64,000 nt of DNA from Nocardioides sp. QY071 (GCF_029961765.1 NZ_CP124681.1:5518001-5582000), one strand, 5' to 3'. Counted from the stretch's first letter, positions 1 through 7,905 are shown. Program-made: numbers and translations. The notes: generated by a model from the letters alone, not told the origin.

Positions 1-941
1 ACGTCACCGACGCGACGGGCCACGAGTCCCGTCTCGAGGCCCGCGCGGTGATCGACGCGTCCGGCACCTGGCGGCTGCCCAACCCCGCCGGCGCGGACGG
101 CATCCCCGCCCTGGGCGAGCGGGCCGCCGCGGACCTGCTGACCTCGGCCGTGCCGGACCGCGCCCACCCCGAGCGGTACGCCGGCCGGCACACCGTCGTC
201 ATCGGGTCCGGCGACTCGGCCTTCAACGCGATCCACGAGCTGGTCCAGATCGCCGAGGCGCACCCGGGCACCCGGATCACCTGGGCGATCCGGCGCGCGG
301 TCGGCACCGGCACCTTCGGCGGCGGCGCCGCCGACCAGCTCCCCGAGCGCGGCGCCCTCGGCCAGCGAGCCCGGCGTGCCGTCGAGTCCGGAGCGGTCGA
401 GCTCGTCACCGGCTTCCGGACAGCCGAGATCAGGACGCAGGACGGGCAGGCCATCGTCCTCGCCGAGGACGGCCGCGCCCTGCCGCCGGCCGGTGCGGTC
501 GTCGTACTGACCGGCTTCCGCCCCGACCTGTCCTTCCTGTCCGAGATGCGCCTGGACCTCGACCCCACCCTGGAGGCCCCGCGCCGGATCGCGGCCGAGA
601 TCGACCCCAACATCCACTCCTGTGGTTCGGTGCAGGCGACCGGCGCCGCCGACCTCGCCCAGCCCGAGTCCGGCCTCTACCTGGTCGGCATGAAGTCCTA
701 CGGGCGGGCGCCGACCTTCCTCGCCCTGACCGGCTACGAGCAGGTCCGCAGCGTCGTCGCGGCGATCGCGGGCGACCACGAGGCGGCCGCGCGGGTCGAG
801 CTGGTGCTGCCCGACACCGGGGTGTGCGGCGGCGCCGGGGTGTTCGACGACCCGGCGAGCGCGGGCGGCGGCTGCTGCGCCCCGGCCGCCCCGGCCCCGG
901 TCGAGCTGCTCGAGATCGGCCGGGCTCCGGCCGGCGCCTGA
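1..941 (+). CDS. ArsO-like flavin-dependent monooxygenase, C-terminal part (5' end outside window)
   Basis: The reading frame is open to the left edge, so the gene starts outside the window; about 312 residues are visible. A Rossmann NAD(P)H-binding motif, VVIGSGDSAFNA, is visible, with the G-rich loop and following helix typical of flavin-containing monooxygenases. Near the C-terminus the segment MKSYGRAPTFLALTGYEQ is typical of the family found in actinobacterial ars clusters. The tail carries cysteines (GVCGG, GGCC). Downstream lie OsmC, ArsR-phosphatase, aquaporin and ArsC genes, which supports a role in arsenic handling. The substrate is not shown by the sequence. The missing N-terminus should hold the FAD-binding GxGxxG. 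Confidence 0.72.
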   Translation, partial: VTDATGHESRLEARAVIDASGTWRLPNPAGADGIPALGERAAADLLTSAVPDRAHPERYAGRHTVVIGSGDSAFNAIHELVQIAEAHPGTRITWAIRRAVGTGTFGGGAADQLPERGALGQRARRAVESGAVELVTGFRTAEIRTQDGQAIVLAEDGRALPPAGAVVVLTGFRPDLSFLSEMRLDLDPTLEAPRRIAAEIDPNIHSCGSVQATGAADLAQPESGLYLVGMKSYGRAPTFLALTGYEQVRSVVAAIAGDHEAAARVELVLPDTGVCGGAGVFDDPASAGGGCCAPAAPAPVELLEIGRAPAGA

Positions 942-977
942 GCGGAGCGCTCCTCGCCATGGGTACTGCCCGGCGCA

Positions 978-1005
978 GGACCGAGGTCCCTACCGCCACG
1001 GCGGT
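978..1005. terminator. Two small adjacent hairpins between ArsO-like and OsmC genes
   Basis: GGACC-GA-GGTCC (978-989) is followed by ACCGCC-AC-GGCGGT (992-1005). Both are perfect but short, and no T-run follows. They may attenuate or process the transcript between the two tandem genes. Confidence 0.3.
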
Positions 1006-1026
1006 CCGGCGAGGAGCCTGACCTGT

Positions 1027-1455
1027 GTGAGCGCACCGACCGAGTACCACGTCCACGCGACGACGAACACCGACCGGGCCCGCGTCACCGTGGGCGGCAC
1101 CGACCTCACGGTCGACGCGAGCTGGCCTCCCGGCGAGCCCGGCACGCCCGGACCGGCCGAGCTGCTGGCCGCGGCCTTCGCGACCTGCCTGCTGAAGAAC
1201 CTCGCCCGCTGTCGCGAGCTCGTCGGGTTCGGGTACGACGAGGCAGAGGTCGAGGTGACCGCCCGGCGCCAGGACGCGCCGCCCAGGTTCGTCGAGGTGC
1301 GCTACCGGCTCCGCATCGTCACCGACGAGCCCACACGCCGGGTGGACCTCGTGCACCAGAACCTGCGGAAGTTCGGGACGGTCTACAACACGCTCGCCGC
1401 CGTGTGCGACGTGGACGGCACGGTCGAGGCCGTCGGCGCGCCGGCCTCGATCTGA
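1027..1455 (+). CDS. OsmC family protein
   Basis: 142 residues, the normal size for OsmC/Ohr-like proteins. The conserved helix with a cysteine is visible in the segment LLAAAFATCLLKNLARC, where the first Cys is the usual reactive thiol. OsmC proteins reduce organic hydroperoxides or act on other thiol-reactive compounds. The GTG start at 1027 has GAGGAG ten bases upstream. It follows the ArsO-like gene by 85 bp on the same strand and lies in the arsenic cluster, so a role in coping with arsenic-driven oxidative stress is plausible but inferred. The second cysteine of true Ohr is not obvious at its usual place, so a general OsmC call is safer. Confidence 0.82.
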   Translation: MSAPTEYHVHATTNTDRARVTVGGTDLTVDASWPPGEPGTPGPAELLAAAFATCLLKNLARCRELVGFGYDEAEVEVTARRQDAPPRFVEVRYRLRIVTDEPTRRVDLVHQNLRKFGTVYNTLAAVCDVDGTVEAVGAPASI

Positions 1456-1468
1456 GCCCGCCGCGCGG

Positions 1469-2155
1469 TCAGGACGGCCGCGCCAGGAGCGGTGCGAGGA
1501 CCTCGACCCGGCGGGCGAGTTCGTCGTGCGCGAGGTCGAACGCGGCCCGGGTGCCCGCGGCCACGGGGTCGGGGACCGACCAGTGCAGCGCGGCGTCGGT
1601 GCCGAGCTCCTCGTGGGCGAGGTCGCAGACGGTGACGAGGAGGTCCTCGCCACCGGTCGGCGTACCGATGGCGGAGAGGTGCTGGGGCGCGACGTCGGGC
1701 AGGTCGAGGTGGTGGCGGCGAGCGGTCGCGCGCGCGGCGGCGGCGACCCTGGTCGCGGGCCGGGTGCCGGCCGAGGTCACCGGGATCGCGCTGGCGCGGC
1801 GCCACAGGGCGGCGGCGAGGTGGGAGCGGGCGGTGTTGGCCGTGCAGACGAACACGACACGTCCCGGGCGGGCGAGCGACGGCCCCGGCGCGGGTACGAC
1901 CGTCCCGGGGACCAGGCGCCAGTAGCTGCGGCGGCCGTCGCCCTCGGAGCGGTGGCGGGTCACGACCCCGGCGCCCTCGAGCACCTTGAGGTGGTGGGCG
2001 AGCAGGTTCGAGGGCGTGCCGAGGCGCACGGAGAGCTCCGACGACGCGGCGTCGCCGACGCTCAGCAGGTCGACGACCCGGAGCCGAGTCGGGTCGGCGA
2101 GCGCGGCGTGGACCGCGACCCGGCGATCCAGATCGAGACTTTGCTCAATGTTCAT
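1469..2155 (-). CDS. ArsR-type HTH regulator fused to a low-molecular-weight phosphatase/arsenate reductase-like domain
   Basis: 228 residues with two domains. Residues 1-80 form an ArsR winged helix (recognition helix near LLAHHLKVLEGAG). Residues 98-228 are a low-molecular-weight tyrosine phosphatase/ArsC fold with an intact P-loop, C104-x5-R110-S (VCTANTARS), and a downstream DP pair (SVPDP) for the general acid. The HTH part has no cysteine, so the usual ArsR As(III) site is absent. The only cysteines seen are in the P-loop and in TVCDL. It is divergent from the aquaporin-arsC operon, with 38 bp between starts, so it probably controls that operon and itself. Whether the phosphatase domain is catalytic or sensory is open. 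Confidence 0.85.
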   Translation of the reverse strand: MNIEQSLDLDRRVAVHAALADPTRLRVVDLLSVGDAASSELSVRLGTPSNLLAHHLKVLEGAGVVTRHRSEGDGRRSYWRLVPGTVVPAPGPSLARPGRVVFVCTANTARSHLAAALWRRASAIPVTSAGTRPATRVAAAARATARRHHLDLPDVAPQHLSAIGTPTGGEDLLVTVCDLAHEELGTDAALHWSVPDPVAAGTRAAFDLAHDELARRVEVLAPLLARPS

Positions 2156-2174
2156 TGTCTCAAGTTTGACTGAG
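2146..2174. promoter_or_regulatory. Probable ArsR operator region in divergent promoter
   Basis: Two dyads lie in the short divergent interval: CAATG-TT-CATTG (2146-2157), overlapping the regulator's start codon, and TCAA-GT-TTGA (2160-2169) inside a wider CTCA...TGAG dyad (2159-2174). The TCAA/TTGA half-sites resemble those of ArsR-family operators. The stretch is clearly AT-richer than its surroundings. Confidence 0.55.
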
Positions 2175-2193
2175 TGATCTCGCCGCGGTCAAG

Positions 2194-2880
2194 ATGTGCG
2201 ACGTGAACCTCCCCCCTCTGGCCCGCCGCGCCCTCGCCGAGCTGCTCGGTACGGCGTTCCTGGTCGCGGCCGTGATCGGGTCCGGGATCGCCGCGACCCG
2301 CCTCTCCCCCGGCGACACCGGCCTGCAGCTGCTGGAGAACAGCCTCGCCACCGGCGCCGCCCTGGTCGCGCTGATCATCGCGTTCCAGCCGGTCTCCGCG
2401 TCGTTCAACCCGGTCGTGACCCTGGTCGAGCGCGCTCTCGGCCGGATCGGCAGCGCCGACGCGACGGCGCTCGTCGGCGCCCAGCTGGTCGGCGGCTGCC
2501 TCGGCGCGGTCGCGGCCAACCTCATGTTCGACCTCGACGCGGTCGACATCTCCGGCCACACCCGCGACGGCGGCGGCGTGCTGCTCGCCGAGGCGGTCGC
2601 CACGTTCGGCCTGGTCCTCGTGGTGTTCGGGGCGCTGCGCTCGGACCGGATCGAGACAGTCGCGTACGCCGTCGGCGGCTACATCGCGGCGGCGTACTGG
2701 TTCACCAGCTCCACCAGTTTCGCCAACCCGGCCGTGACGATCGCGCGGACCCTGTCCGACACCTTCGCGGGCATCGCGCCGTCGTCGGTGCCGGCGTTCG
2801 TGCTGCTCCAGGTCGTCGGTGGCGCCCTCGCCGCGCTCGCCCTCCACGTCCTCCACCCCGCTACCGAGGAGTCCCGATGA
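2194..2880 (+). CDS. Aquaporin (MIP) family channel, arsenic-cluster type
   Basis: 228 residues with six hydrophobic segments and the two MIP half-helix loops, NPV at 72-74 and NPA at 178-180. The loop B change from NPA to NPV is typical of aquaporins found in ars operons, which conduct trivalent arsenite down its gradient after arsenate reduction (the AqpS model). The gene overlaps arsC by the ATGA arrangement, so reduction and export are translationally coupled. The ATG at 2194 is taken as start; a GTG at 2203 would give a protein three residues shorter and cannot be excluded. No ArsB or Acr3 pump is seen nearby, so this channel may be the exit route. Confidence 0.85.
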   Translation: MCDVNLPPLARRALAELLGTAFLVAAVIGSGIAATRLSPGDTGLQLLENSLATGAALVALIIAFQPVSASFNPVVTLVERALGRIGSADATALVGAQLVGGCLGAVAANLMFDLDAVDISGHTRDGGGVLLAEAVATFGLVLVVFGALRSDRIETVAYAVGGYIAAAYWFTSSTSFANPAVTIARTLSDTFAGIAPSSVPAFVLLQVVGGALAALALHVLHPATEESR

Positions 2881-3281
2881 CCGCCACCGTCCCACCGACC
2901 GTGCTGTTCGTCTGCGTCCACAACGCCGGTCGCTCGCAGATGGCCGCCGGCTTCCTGCAGCACCTCGCCGGCGACCGCATCGAGGTGCTGTCCGCCGGGT
3001 CCCAGCCGGCCGACCAGGTCAACCCGGTCGCCGTCGCGGCGATGGCCGAGGAGGGCATCGACATCGCGGCCGAGCAGCCGAAGGTGCTCACCGAGTCCGC
3101 TGTCCGCGAGGCCGACGTGGTGATCACCATGGGCTGCGGCGACGAGTGCCCGTTCTTCCCCGGCAAGCGCTACGAGGACTGGGTCCTCGACGACCCGGCC
3201 GGCCAGGGCATCGACGCCGTCCGCCCGATCCGCGACGAGATCCGGCGCCGGGTCGAGGCGCTGGTCGCGGAGCTGGTCTGA
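2877..3281 (+). CDS. arsC: Arsenate reductase, low-molecular-weight phosphatase family
   Basis: 134 residues. The P-loop CVHNAGRS holds C13-x5-R19. A second cysteine motif, GCGDEC (C87 and C91), and the DDP acid loop near residue 105 match thiol-relay arsenate reductases. The enzyme reduces arsenate to arsenite in the cytoplasm. The electron donor could be thioredoxin or mycothiol/mycoredoxin, and the sequence alone does not settle this. The start codon overlaps the aquaporin stop (ATGA). The gene ends one base before the convergent acyl-CoA hydrolase stop. Confidence 0.93.
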   Translation: MTATVPPTVLFVCVHNAGRSQMAAGFLQHLAGDRIEVLSAGSQPADQVNPVAVAAMAEEGIDIAAEQPKVLTESAVREADVVITMGCGDECPFFPGKRYEDWVLDDPAGQGIDAVRPIRDEIRRRVEALVAELV

Positions 3282-3282
3282 C

Positions 3283-4290
3283 TCAGTCGGGCACCGGGCT
3301 CGACCACACCGGCGCGTGGTCCTTGTCGACCAGCACCGACCGCACGCCCTCGACGAAGTCGGCGCTGCGGATCATCTCCGCCGCGGTCACCAGCTCGGCC
3401 CGCAGGCACTCCTCGAGCGAGCGGCCGCGGCCCTCGACGAGGAGGCGGTCGGTGATCGCCAGGCTGTACGGCGACGCCGCCTCCAGCGCCGCGAGCGTCT
3501 GCGCCGCCCAGGCCGACGCCGCCCCACCATCCCCGACCAGCCGCGCCAGCCGCTCGGAGATGCCGGCGAGGTCGGGCGAGCTGAACACCCACTCCAGCTC
3601 GGGCCGCACCGGCGCCAGCGACCCGGCCGGTCCCGGGGAGGAGGGTGCCAGCTCGCGCAGCAGCTGCTCGAGCGGGCCGTCGTACGCGGCGATCAGGTCG
3701 GGAAGGCGGGCCAGGTCCGCGGCCGAGCAGGCGTGGGTGGCGAGGCCGAGGGCGAGGGCGTCCGCCGCGCCGATGCGCGCACCGGTCAGGCCGAGGTAGC
3801 GGCCGGTGTGGCCGGGGAGGCGGGGCAGGAAGTGGGAGCCGCCGACGTCGGGGAAGAAGCCGATCTTGGTCTCCGGCATCGCGAAGGAGGCCTGCGGCGA
3901 GACCACGACGAAGGTGCCGTGCACCGACAGGCCCATCCCGCCGCCCATGCAGATGCCGCCGACCAGCGCCACGACGGGGACCGGATAGCTGCCGAGCAGC
4001 GCGTTGACGGCGTACTCCGTCTCGAAGAAGCGCATGCTCTCGTCGTGCCGCTCGGCCAGCGAGTTCTCGCGGACCCTGCGGATGTCGCCCCCGGCGCAGA
4101 ACGCGCGGTCCGAGGCACTCTCCACGACGACGGCGCGCAGCCCGGCGTCACGCCACTCCTCGAGCGCGGCGTGGATCCGCTCGACCATCCCGAGGGTGAT
4201 CGCGTTGAGCGCCCGCGGGCGGTCCAGCACGATCCGGCCCACCGGCCCGAGGCGTTCGATGCGTACGTCGTCAGTGTCGCCCTGCTGCAC
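3283..4290 (-). CDS. Enoyl-CoA hydratase/isomerase family protein, 3-hydroxyisobutyryl-CoA hydrolase type
   Basis: 335 residues. The crotonase signature is clear: AFCAGGDIR and the oxyanion-loop segment GGICMGGGMGLS, then MPETKIGFFPDVGGS. This pattern and the length of about 335-350 residues are those of 3-hydroxyisobutyryl-CoA hydrolase, which releases 3-hydroxyisobutyrate in valine breakdown, rather than of short enoyl-CoA hydratases of about 260. The GTG at 4290 is chosen because it leaves room for the divergent gene at 4324. The reading frame stays open further upstream, but that part overlaps the divergent gene and has no family similarity. Confidence 0.84.
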   Translation of the reverse strand: MQQGDTDDVRIERLGPVGRIVLDRPRALNAITLGMVERIHAALEEWRDAGLRAVVVESASDRAFCAGGDIRRVRENSLAERHDESMRFFETEYAVNALLGSYPVPVVALVGGICMGGGMGLSVHGTFVVVSPQASFAMPETKIGFFPDVGGSHFLPRLPGHTGRYLGLTGARIGAADALALGLATHACSAADLARLPDLIAAYDGPLEQLLRELAPSSPGPAGSLAPVRPELEWVFSSPDLAGISERLARLVGDGGAASAWAAQTLAALEAASPYSLAITDRLLVEGRGRSLEECLRAELVTAAEMIRSADFVEGVRSVLVDKDHAPVWSSPVPD

Positions 4291-4300
4291 GTCCTCGAGT

Positions 4301-4313
4301 CTCCCAGTGGGAG
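4301..4313. promoter_or_regulatory. Dyad in the 33-bp divergent interval
   Basis: CTCCC-AGT-GGGAG is a perfect 5-3-5 dyad located between the two divergent start codons (4290 and 4324). Such a short interval with a central dyad suggests autoregulation by the downstream antitoxin-like protein. Confidence 0.4.
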
Positions 4314-4323
4314 GCTGGACCCT

Positions 4324-4944
4324 GTGAACGGGGAGCAGCTGGCGGACTGGCTCGAGGGGCTCGGCCTCGCCGACCACCTGGCCGCGGCCGGGCTGCCGAC
4401 CTTCGAGCGCGACCTCGGTGGCGTGGTGCGCTGGCACGACCCGGCCACCGGCGCTCCACTGAGCGCGGAGCAGCTCACCGACCTCGACCGCATGCTGCAC
4501 CAGGACGGCGACGACCCGGCGCACGCCGTACCCCTGGCGCTGGTGCAGCTGCGCCGCCAGGCCCAGGTACGCAGCAGCCTGCTGGCCTCGCCGACCCACA
4601 CCTACGCGAGCCTCGCCGAGGTGCGCGGGGTGTCGGAGAACGCTGCCCGGTTCGCGGTGCACAAGGCGGCCGAGCGCAGAGCCCTGCTCGTGGTGCCCCA
4701 CGACGGCGCCGTGCTGGTGCCGGCGTTCCAGCTGGCCGGCGACGGCGAGCTGCGGCCCGAGCTGGCGGCCGTCCTCGAGCCGCTGCTCGCCTCGACGATG
4801 GACCCGTGGCAGGTGTGGGCATGGCTCACCCAGCCCGCCGGGCTGCTCGGCGGACAGATCCCCCACGAAGCCGCGCGGGACGACGACGAGGTCGCCATCG
4901 TGCGGCACGCCGCGGTCCGCCTCGCCGAGCGCGCGAAGGCCTGA
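4324..4944 (+). CDS. Protein with Xre/MbcA/ParS-type antitoxin C-terminal domain, no toxin partner
   Basis: 206 residues. The middle (SLAEVRGVSENAARFAVHKA) looks like a helix-turn-helix, followed by a short beta segment ending VPAFQL. The C-terminal 55 residues (WAWLTQPAGLLGG, then IPHEAARDDDEVAIV) match the toxin-binding domain of Xre/MbcA/ParS antitoxins, where a WL...P...L.G..P pattern precedes a helix. Neither neighbour looks like a RES-domain or other toxin: the flanks are an acyl-CoA hydrolase and a SulP transporter. It may be an orphan antitoxin turned regulator. The start is GTG; 33 bp separate it from the divergent gene. Confidence 0.62.
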   Translation: MNGEQLADWLEGLGLADHLAAAGLPTFERDLGGVVRWHDPATGAPLSAEQLTDLDRMLHQDGDDPAHAVPLALVQLRRQAQVRSSLLASPTHTYASLAEVRGVSENAARFAVHKAAERRALLVVPHDGAVLVPAFQLAGDGELRPELAAVLEPLLASTMDPWQVWAWLTQPAGLLGGQIPHEAARDDDEVAIVRHAAVRLAERAKA

Positions 4945-4954
4945 CCCGCTCCGG

Positions 4955-6433
4955 TCAGTGGCCCGCGAGGTGCCCGGTCAGACGATCGTGGAACGCCGCG
5001 CTCACGTCGTTCAGGCCCTCGATCTCGACCACCGTGCCCTTCCGGGCGTACTTGGTGCTCACGGCGTCGAGGGCGGCAACGGTCGAGGCGTCCCACACGT
5101 GGGAGCCCGACAGGTCGATGACGACCCGGTCGGGGTCCTCGGCGTACGCGAACTGGGAGTAGAGGTCGTTGCTGGAGGCGAAGAAGAGTTCGCCGCTCAC
5201 CCGGTAGCGGGCGGTCGCGGTGCCGTCGGCCGACTCGACGAGCTCGCGCTCCACGCTCACCAGGTGCGCGACCCGCCGGGCGAAGAGCACCATCGCGACC
5301 AGCACACCGACGACGACACCGATCGCCAGGTTGTGCGTCGCGACCGTGACCACGACGGTCGCCAGCATGACGGCAGTCTCGGACCTCGGCATCCGGCGCA
5401 GCATCCGCAGCGAGTGCCAGTCGAAGGTGCCGACCGACACCATCACCATGACAGCGACCAGCGCCGCCATCGGGATCAACGCGACGACGTCGCCGAAGCC
5501 GACGACCAGCACCAGCAGGAACACGCCGGCGAGGAAGGTCGACAGCCGGGTGCGGGCGCCGGAGACCTTCACGTTGATCATGGTCTGGCCGATCATCGCG
5601 CAGCCGCCCATGCCGCCGAAGAAGCCGGTGATCACGTTGGCCGCGCCCTGGCCCAGGGCCTCGCGGGTCTTGTCGGAGTGGGTGTCGGTGATGTCGTCGA
5701 CGAGCTTCGCGGTGAGCAACGACTCGAGGAGACCCACGACGGCCATGGCGAGGGCGTACGGCGCGACGATGCGCAACGTCTCCACCGTGAAGGGGACGTC
5801 GGGGACGAACCAGGCGGGCAGGCTGTCGGGGAGGCGTCCCTCGTCCCCGACGTCCGGCACGTCGACCGCCGCGACCAGCGTGAAGGCGGTCAACGCCACG
5901 ATCGCCACGAGGGGTGCCGGGACGACGGAGCTGATCCGCGGGAAGCCCACGATGACGGCGATCCCTACGGCCGTGAGCGGGTAGACCGCCCAGGGCACGT
6001 CGAGGAGGTGGTCGAGCTGCGCTTCGAAGATGAGGATCGCCAGGGCGTTGACGAAGCCGACCATCACCGAGCGCGGGATGAACCTCATCAGCCGTGCCAC
6101 GCCCAGGCCGGCGAGCACGAGCTGGAGCACACCACCGAGCAGGACCGTGGCGATCAGGTAGTCGTAGCCGTGGTCGCGCATCACCGGGGCGATCACCAGC
6201 GCCACGGCTCCGGTCGCGGCCGAGATCATGGCCGGGCGGCCGCCGAGGAACGAGATCGCGACCGCCATCGTGAAGGACGCGAACAGCCCGATCCGCGGGT
6301 CGACGCCCGCGATGATGGAGAACGAGATCGCCTCCGGGATCAGGGCCAGCGCCACGACGAGACCGGCGAGCACCTCGGTGCGCAGCAGCCGCGGCGACCG
6401 GAGCGCGGCACGGACGGACGGGGAGTCACTCAC
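4955..6433 (-). CDS. SulP family inorganic anion transporter with C-terminal STAS domain
   Basis: 492 residues. The N-terminus has the SulP fold start (LVVALALIPEAISFSIIAGV) and about a dozen hydrophobic segments. The conserved stretch GFFGGMGGCAMIGQTMINVK belongs to the core. The STAS domain occupies about the last 90 residues (VIDLSGSHVWDASTVAALDAV). Members carry sulfate, bicarbonate or dicarboxylates at the cytoplasmic membrane; the substrate is not decided by sequence. The start is GTG at 6433. It is divergent from a MerR regulator with a long perfect dyad between them, so MerR control is likely. Confidence 0.9.
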   Translation of the reverse strand: MSDSPSVRAALRSPRLLRTEVLAGLVVALALIPEAISFSIIAGVDPRIGLFASFTMAVAISFLGGRPAMISAATGAVALVIAPVMRDHGYDYLIATVLLGGVLQLVLAGLGVARLMRFIPRSVMVGFVNALAILIFEAQLDHLLDVPWAVYPLTAVGIAVIVGFPRISSVVPAPLVAIVALTAFTLVAAVDVPDVGDEGRLPDSLPAWFVPDVPFTVETLRIVAPYALAMAVVGLLESLLTAKLVDDITDTHSDKTREALGQGAANVITGFFGGMGGCAMIGQTMINVKVSGARTRLSTFLAGVFLLVLVVGFGDVVALIPMAALVAVMVMVSVGTFDWHSLRMLRRMPRSETAVMLATVVVTVATHNLAIGVVVGVLVAMVLFARRVAHLVSVERELVESADGTATARYRVSGELFFASSNDLYSQFAYAEDPDRVVIDLSGSHVWDASTVAALDAVSTKYARKGTVVEIEGLNDVSAAFHDRLTGHLAGH

Positions 6434-6445
6434 GGTCGCCGGACT

Positions 6446-6470
6446 CTACTCTCACGTTACGTGAGAGTAG
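6446..6470. promoter_or_regulatory. 25-bp MerR-type operator between sulP and merR
   Basis: Two perfect 11-bp arms (CTACTCTCACG and its reverse complement) flank TTA. The dyad is the only strong repeat in the divergent region and has the size of a MerR operator lying between -35 and -10 elements. Confidence 0.72.
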
Positions 6471-6501
6471 GCATCGTGGGACCGTGCGGGAGGATCGGCG
6501 C

Positions 6502-6873
6502 ATGATGCAGATCGGCGAGGTCGCCACGCGGACCGAGCTCTCGCTGCGCAGCCTGCGCCACTGGGACGAGGTCGGGCTGCTCCGCCCGTCGGGCAGGTCC
6601 GAGGGCGGCTTCCGGCTCTACACCGAGGACGACGTCGAGAAGATCTTCGTGATCCGGCGGATGAAGCCGCTCGGCTTCACGCTCGACGAGATGAGCGCCG
6701 CGATGCGCGACCTCGAGGTCCTGCGCGACCCGGGTGCCGCCGGCCGTCACGACGCCGCCCGCGCGCGCCTGGACGCGGTCCTCGCCGACGCCACCGCGCG
6801 CCGCGCCCGCCTGGAGACGCAGCTCGCGATGGCCGACGAGTTCCTCGACCAGCTCGCCCGGCAGCTCGGCTGA
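6502..6873 (+). CDS. MerR family transcriptional regulator
   Basis: 123 residues. The N-terminal MerR winged helix is plain (MQIGEVATRTELSLRSLRHW, then DEVGLLRPSGRS and GGFRLYTEDD). It is followed by a helical dimerisation segment. No cysteine is present, so it is not a metal- or redox-sensing MerR of the usual kind. The ATG at 6502 starts directly at the conserved domain; a GTG at 6484 would add six residues that the family lacks. It is divergent from sulP and shares the 25-bp dyad, so the transporter is the likely target along with itself. Confidence 0.86.
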   Translation: MMQIGEVATRTELSLRSLRHWDEVGLLRPSGRSEGGFRLYTEDDVEKIFVIRRMKPLGFTLDEMSAAMRDLEVLRDPGAAGRHDAARARLDAVLADATARRARLETQLAMADEFLDQLARQLG

Positions 6874-6882
6874 GCTCGAACC

Positions 6883-7329
6883 TCACTCCGGGGCGAGCGA
6901 TCCCTCCGGCTGCAGGTGGGTGGTGATGCCGGACATGTTCCAGGTGTTGATGGTGCCCACGGCCACGATCAGGTCGGCCCGCCGCTCCTCGCCGAGCAGC
7001 CGGCCGGCCTCGGCCCACAGCTCGTCGTCGACCGCGTCGATGCCGCCGGTGAGCCGCTCGGTGAAGGCGAGGGCCACCCGCTCGGTCTCGTCGAAGAACG
7101 GGCTCTCCTGCCAGGCGGCGACGCCGTGGAGCTTGCGGCTCGGCGTACCGCGGCGCTCGAGGTCGCTGGCGTGCATGTCGACGCAGTACGCGCAGCCGTT
7201 GAGCTGCGAGGCGCGCAGCTTGACCAGGTCGTAGAGCACCGGGCCCAGCGACTTCTTCAGCCGGTTGTCGAGGGCGAGCAGCGCCTGGAAGGTCTCCGGG
7301 GACGCTTCGTGGGTGCGGGTGCGGGTCAT
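6883..7329 (-). CDS. Carboxymuconolactone decarboxylase (AhpD-like) family protein
   Basis: 148 residues. The AhpD-type redox motif C-x2-C is visible in NGCAYCVDMH, with the downstream histidine needed for proton relay. It is followed by the typical ETERVALAFTE segment. Members act as peroxidase partners or decarboxylases. The ATG at 7329 is preferred over one at 7344 because AAAGGA lies at a fitting distance upstream of 7329. The promoter holds a copy of the dyad also found before the adjacent rrf2-like gene. Confidence 0.86.
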   Translation of the reverse strand: MTRTRTHEASPETFQALLALDNRLKKSLGPVLYDLVKLRASQLNGCAYCVDMHASDLERRGTPSRKLHGVAAWQESPFFDETERVALAFTERLTGGIDAVDDELWAEAGRLLGEERRADLIVAVGTINTWNMSGITTHLQPEGSLAPE

Positions 7330-7344
7330 TGGTGTTCCTTTCAT

Positions 7345-7359
7345 GGATATCTATTGTCC
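7345..7359. promoter_or_regulatory. Rrf2-type site in the CMD-family gene promoter
   Basis: GGATA-TCTAT-TGTCC, one base off a perfect GGATA-N5-TATCC dyad. The same arrangement with perfect arms occurs at 7906-7920 before the rrf2-like gene. Confidence 0.55.
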
Positions 7360-7400
7360 AGTTCTGGGCAGGAGCGAACGGCGCTCAGCCTGGATCAGGC

Positions 7401-7886
7401 TCAGGTACGGGCGAAGTGCCGCCGGGCGTCGGCTGCGACGCTGCGCGGCGTCGCGGCCGCGAGGTCGAGGACCGAGGTGGCGGCCAGCTCGCGGCGCCAG
7501 GCGAGCTCGGCACCGCGCATGGCGTGGGCGATGCCGCAGGGCTTGGCGAACTCACGGGCCGGGCGGTCCTGGTTCATCCCGCGCTGCCGGATCTCGGTGC
7601 AGGCGAAGGCCTCGTCGGGGCCCTCGATCGCCGCGACCACGTCCATCAGGGTGATCCGGTCGGCCGGTCGGGCCAGCCGGACGCCGCCGTTCTTGCCGGG
7701 CACCGACTCGGTGATGCCGGCCCGGGTCAGGGCCTGCACCTGCTTGACGAGGTACGGCGCCGGCAGCTCGTAGGCCTCCGCGAGCCGCGCGACCGGGACG
7801 GGCGCGGGACGTCCCTCGTCGCCCTGGAGCCAGTGCAGCAGCACGCAGACGTGGGCGGCCCACTCGACGCCCTCGTTCATCCGCAC
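7401..7886 (-). CDS. Rrf2 family transcriptional regulator
   Basis: 161 residues. The wHTH (VARLAEAYELPAPYLVKQVQALTRAG) and the wing GKNGGVRLARP are characteristic of Rrf2. The cluster-ligand region has only two cysteines (FACTE and KPCGI, about 20 residues apart), fewer than the three of NsrR/IscR, so any Fe-S site would be non-standard. The GTG at 7886 is chosen: AAGGAGG lies seven bases upstream, whereas the ATG at 7880 is too far away. It is upstream of the CMD-family gene on the same strand and both promoters have the same dyad. Confidence 0.84.
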   Translation of the reverse strand: MRMNEGVEWAAHVCVLLHWLQGDEGRPAPVPVARLAEAYELPAPYLVKQVQALTRAGITESVPGKNGGVRLARPADRITLMDVVAAIEGPDEAFACTEIRQRGMNQDRPAREFAKPCGIAHAMRGAELAWRRELAATSVLDLAAATPRSVAADARRHFART

Positions 7887-7905
7887 GACCGTGCCTCCTT
7901 TATCT

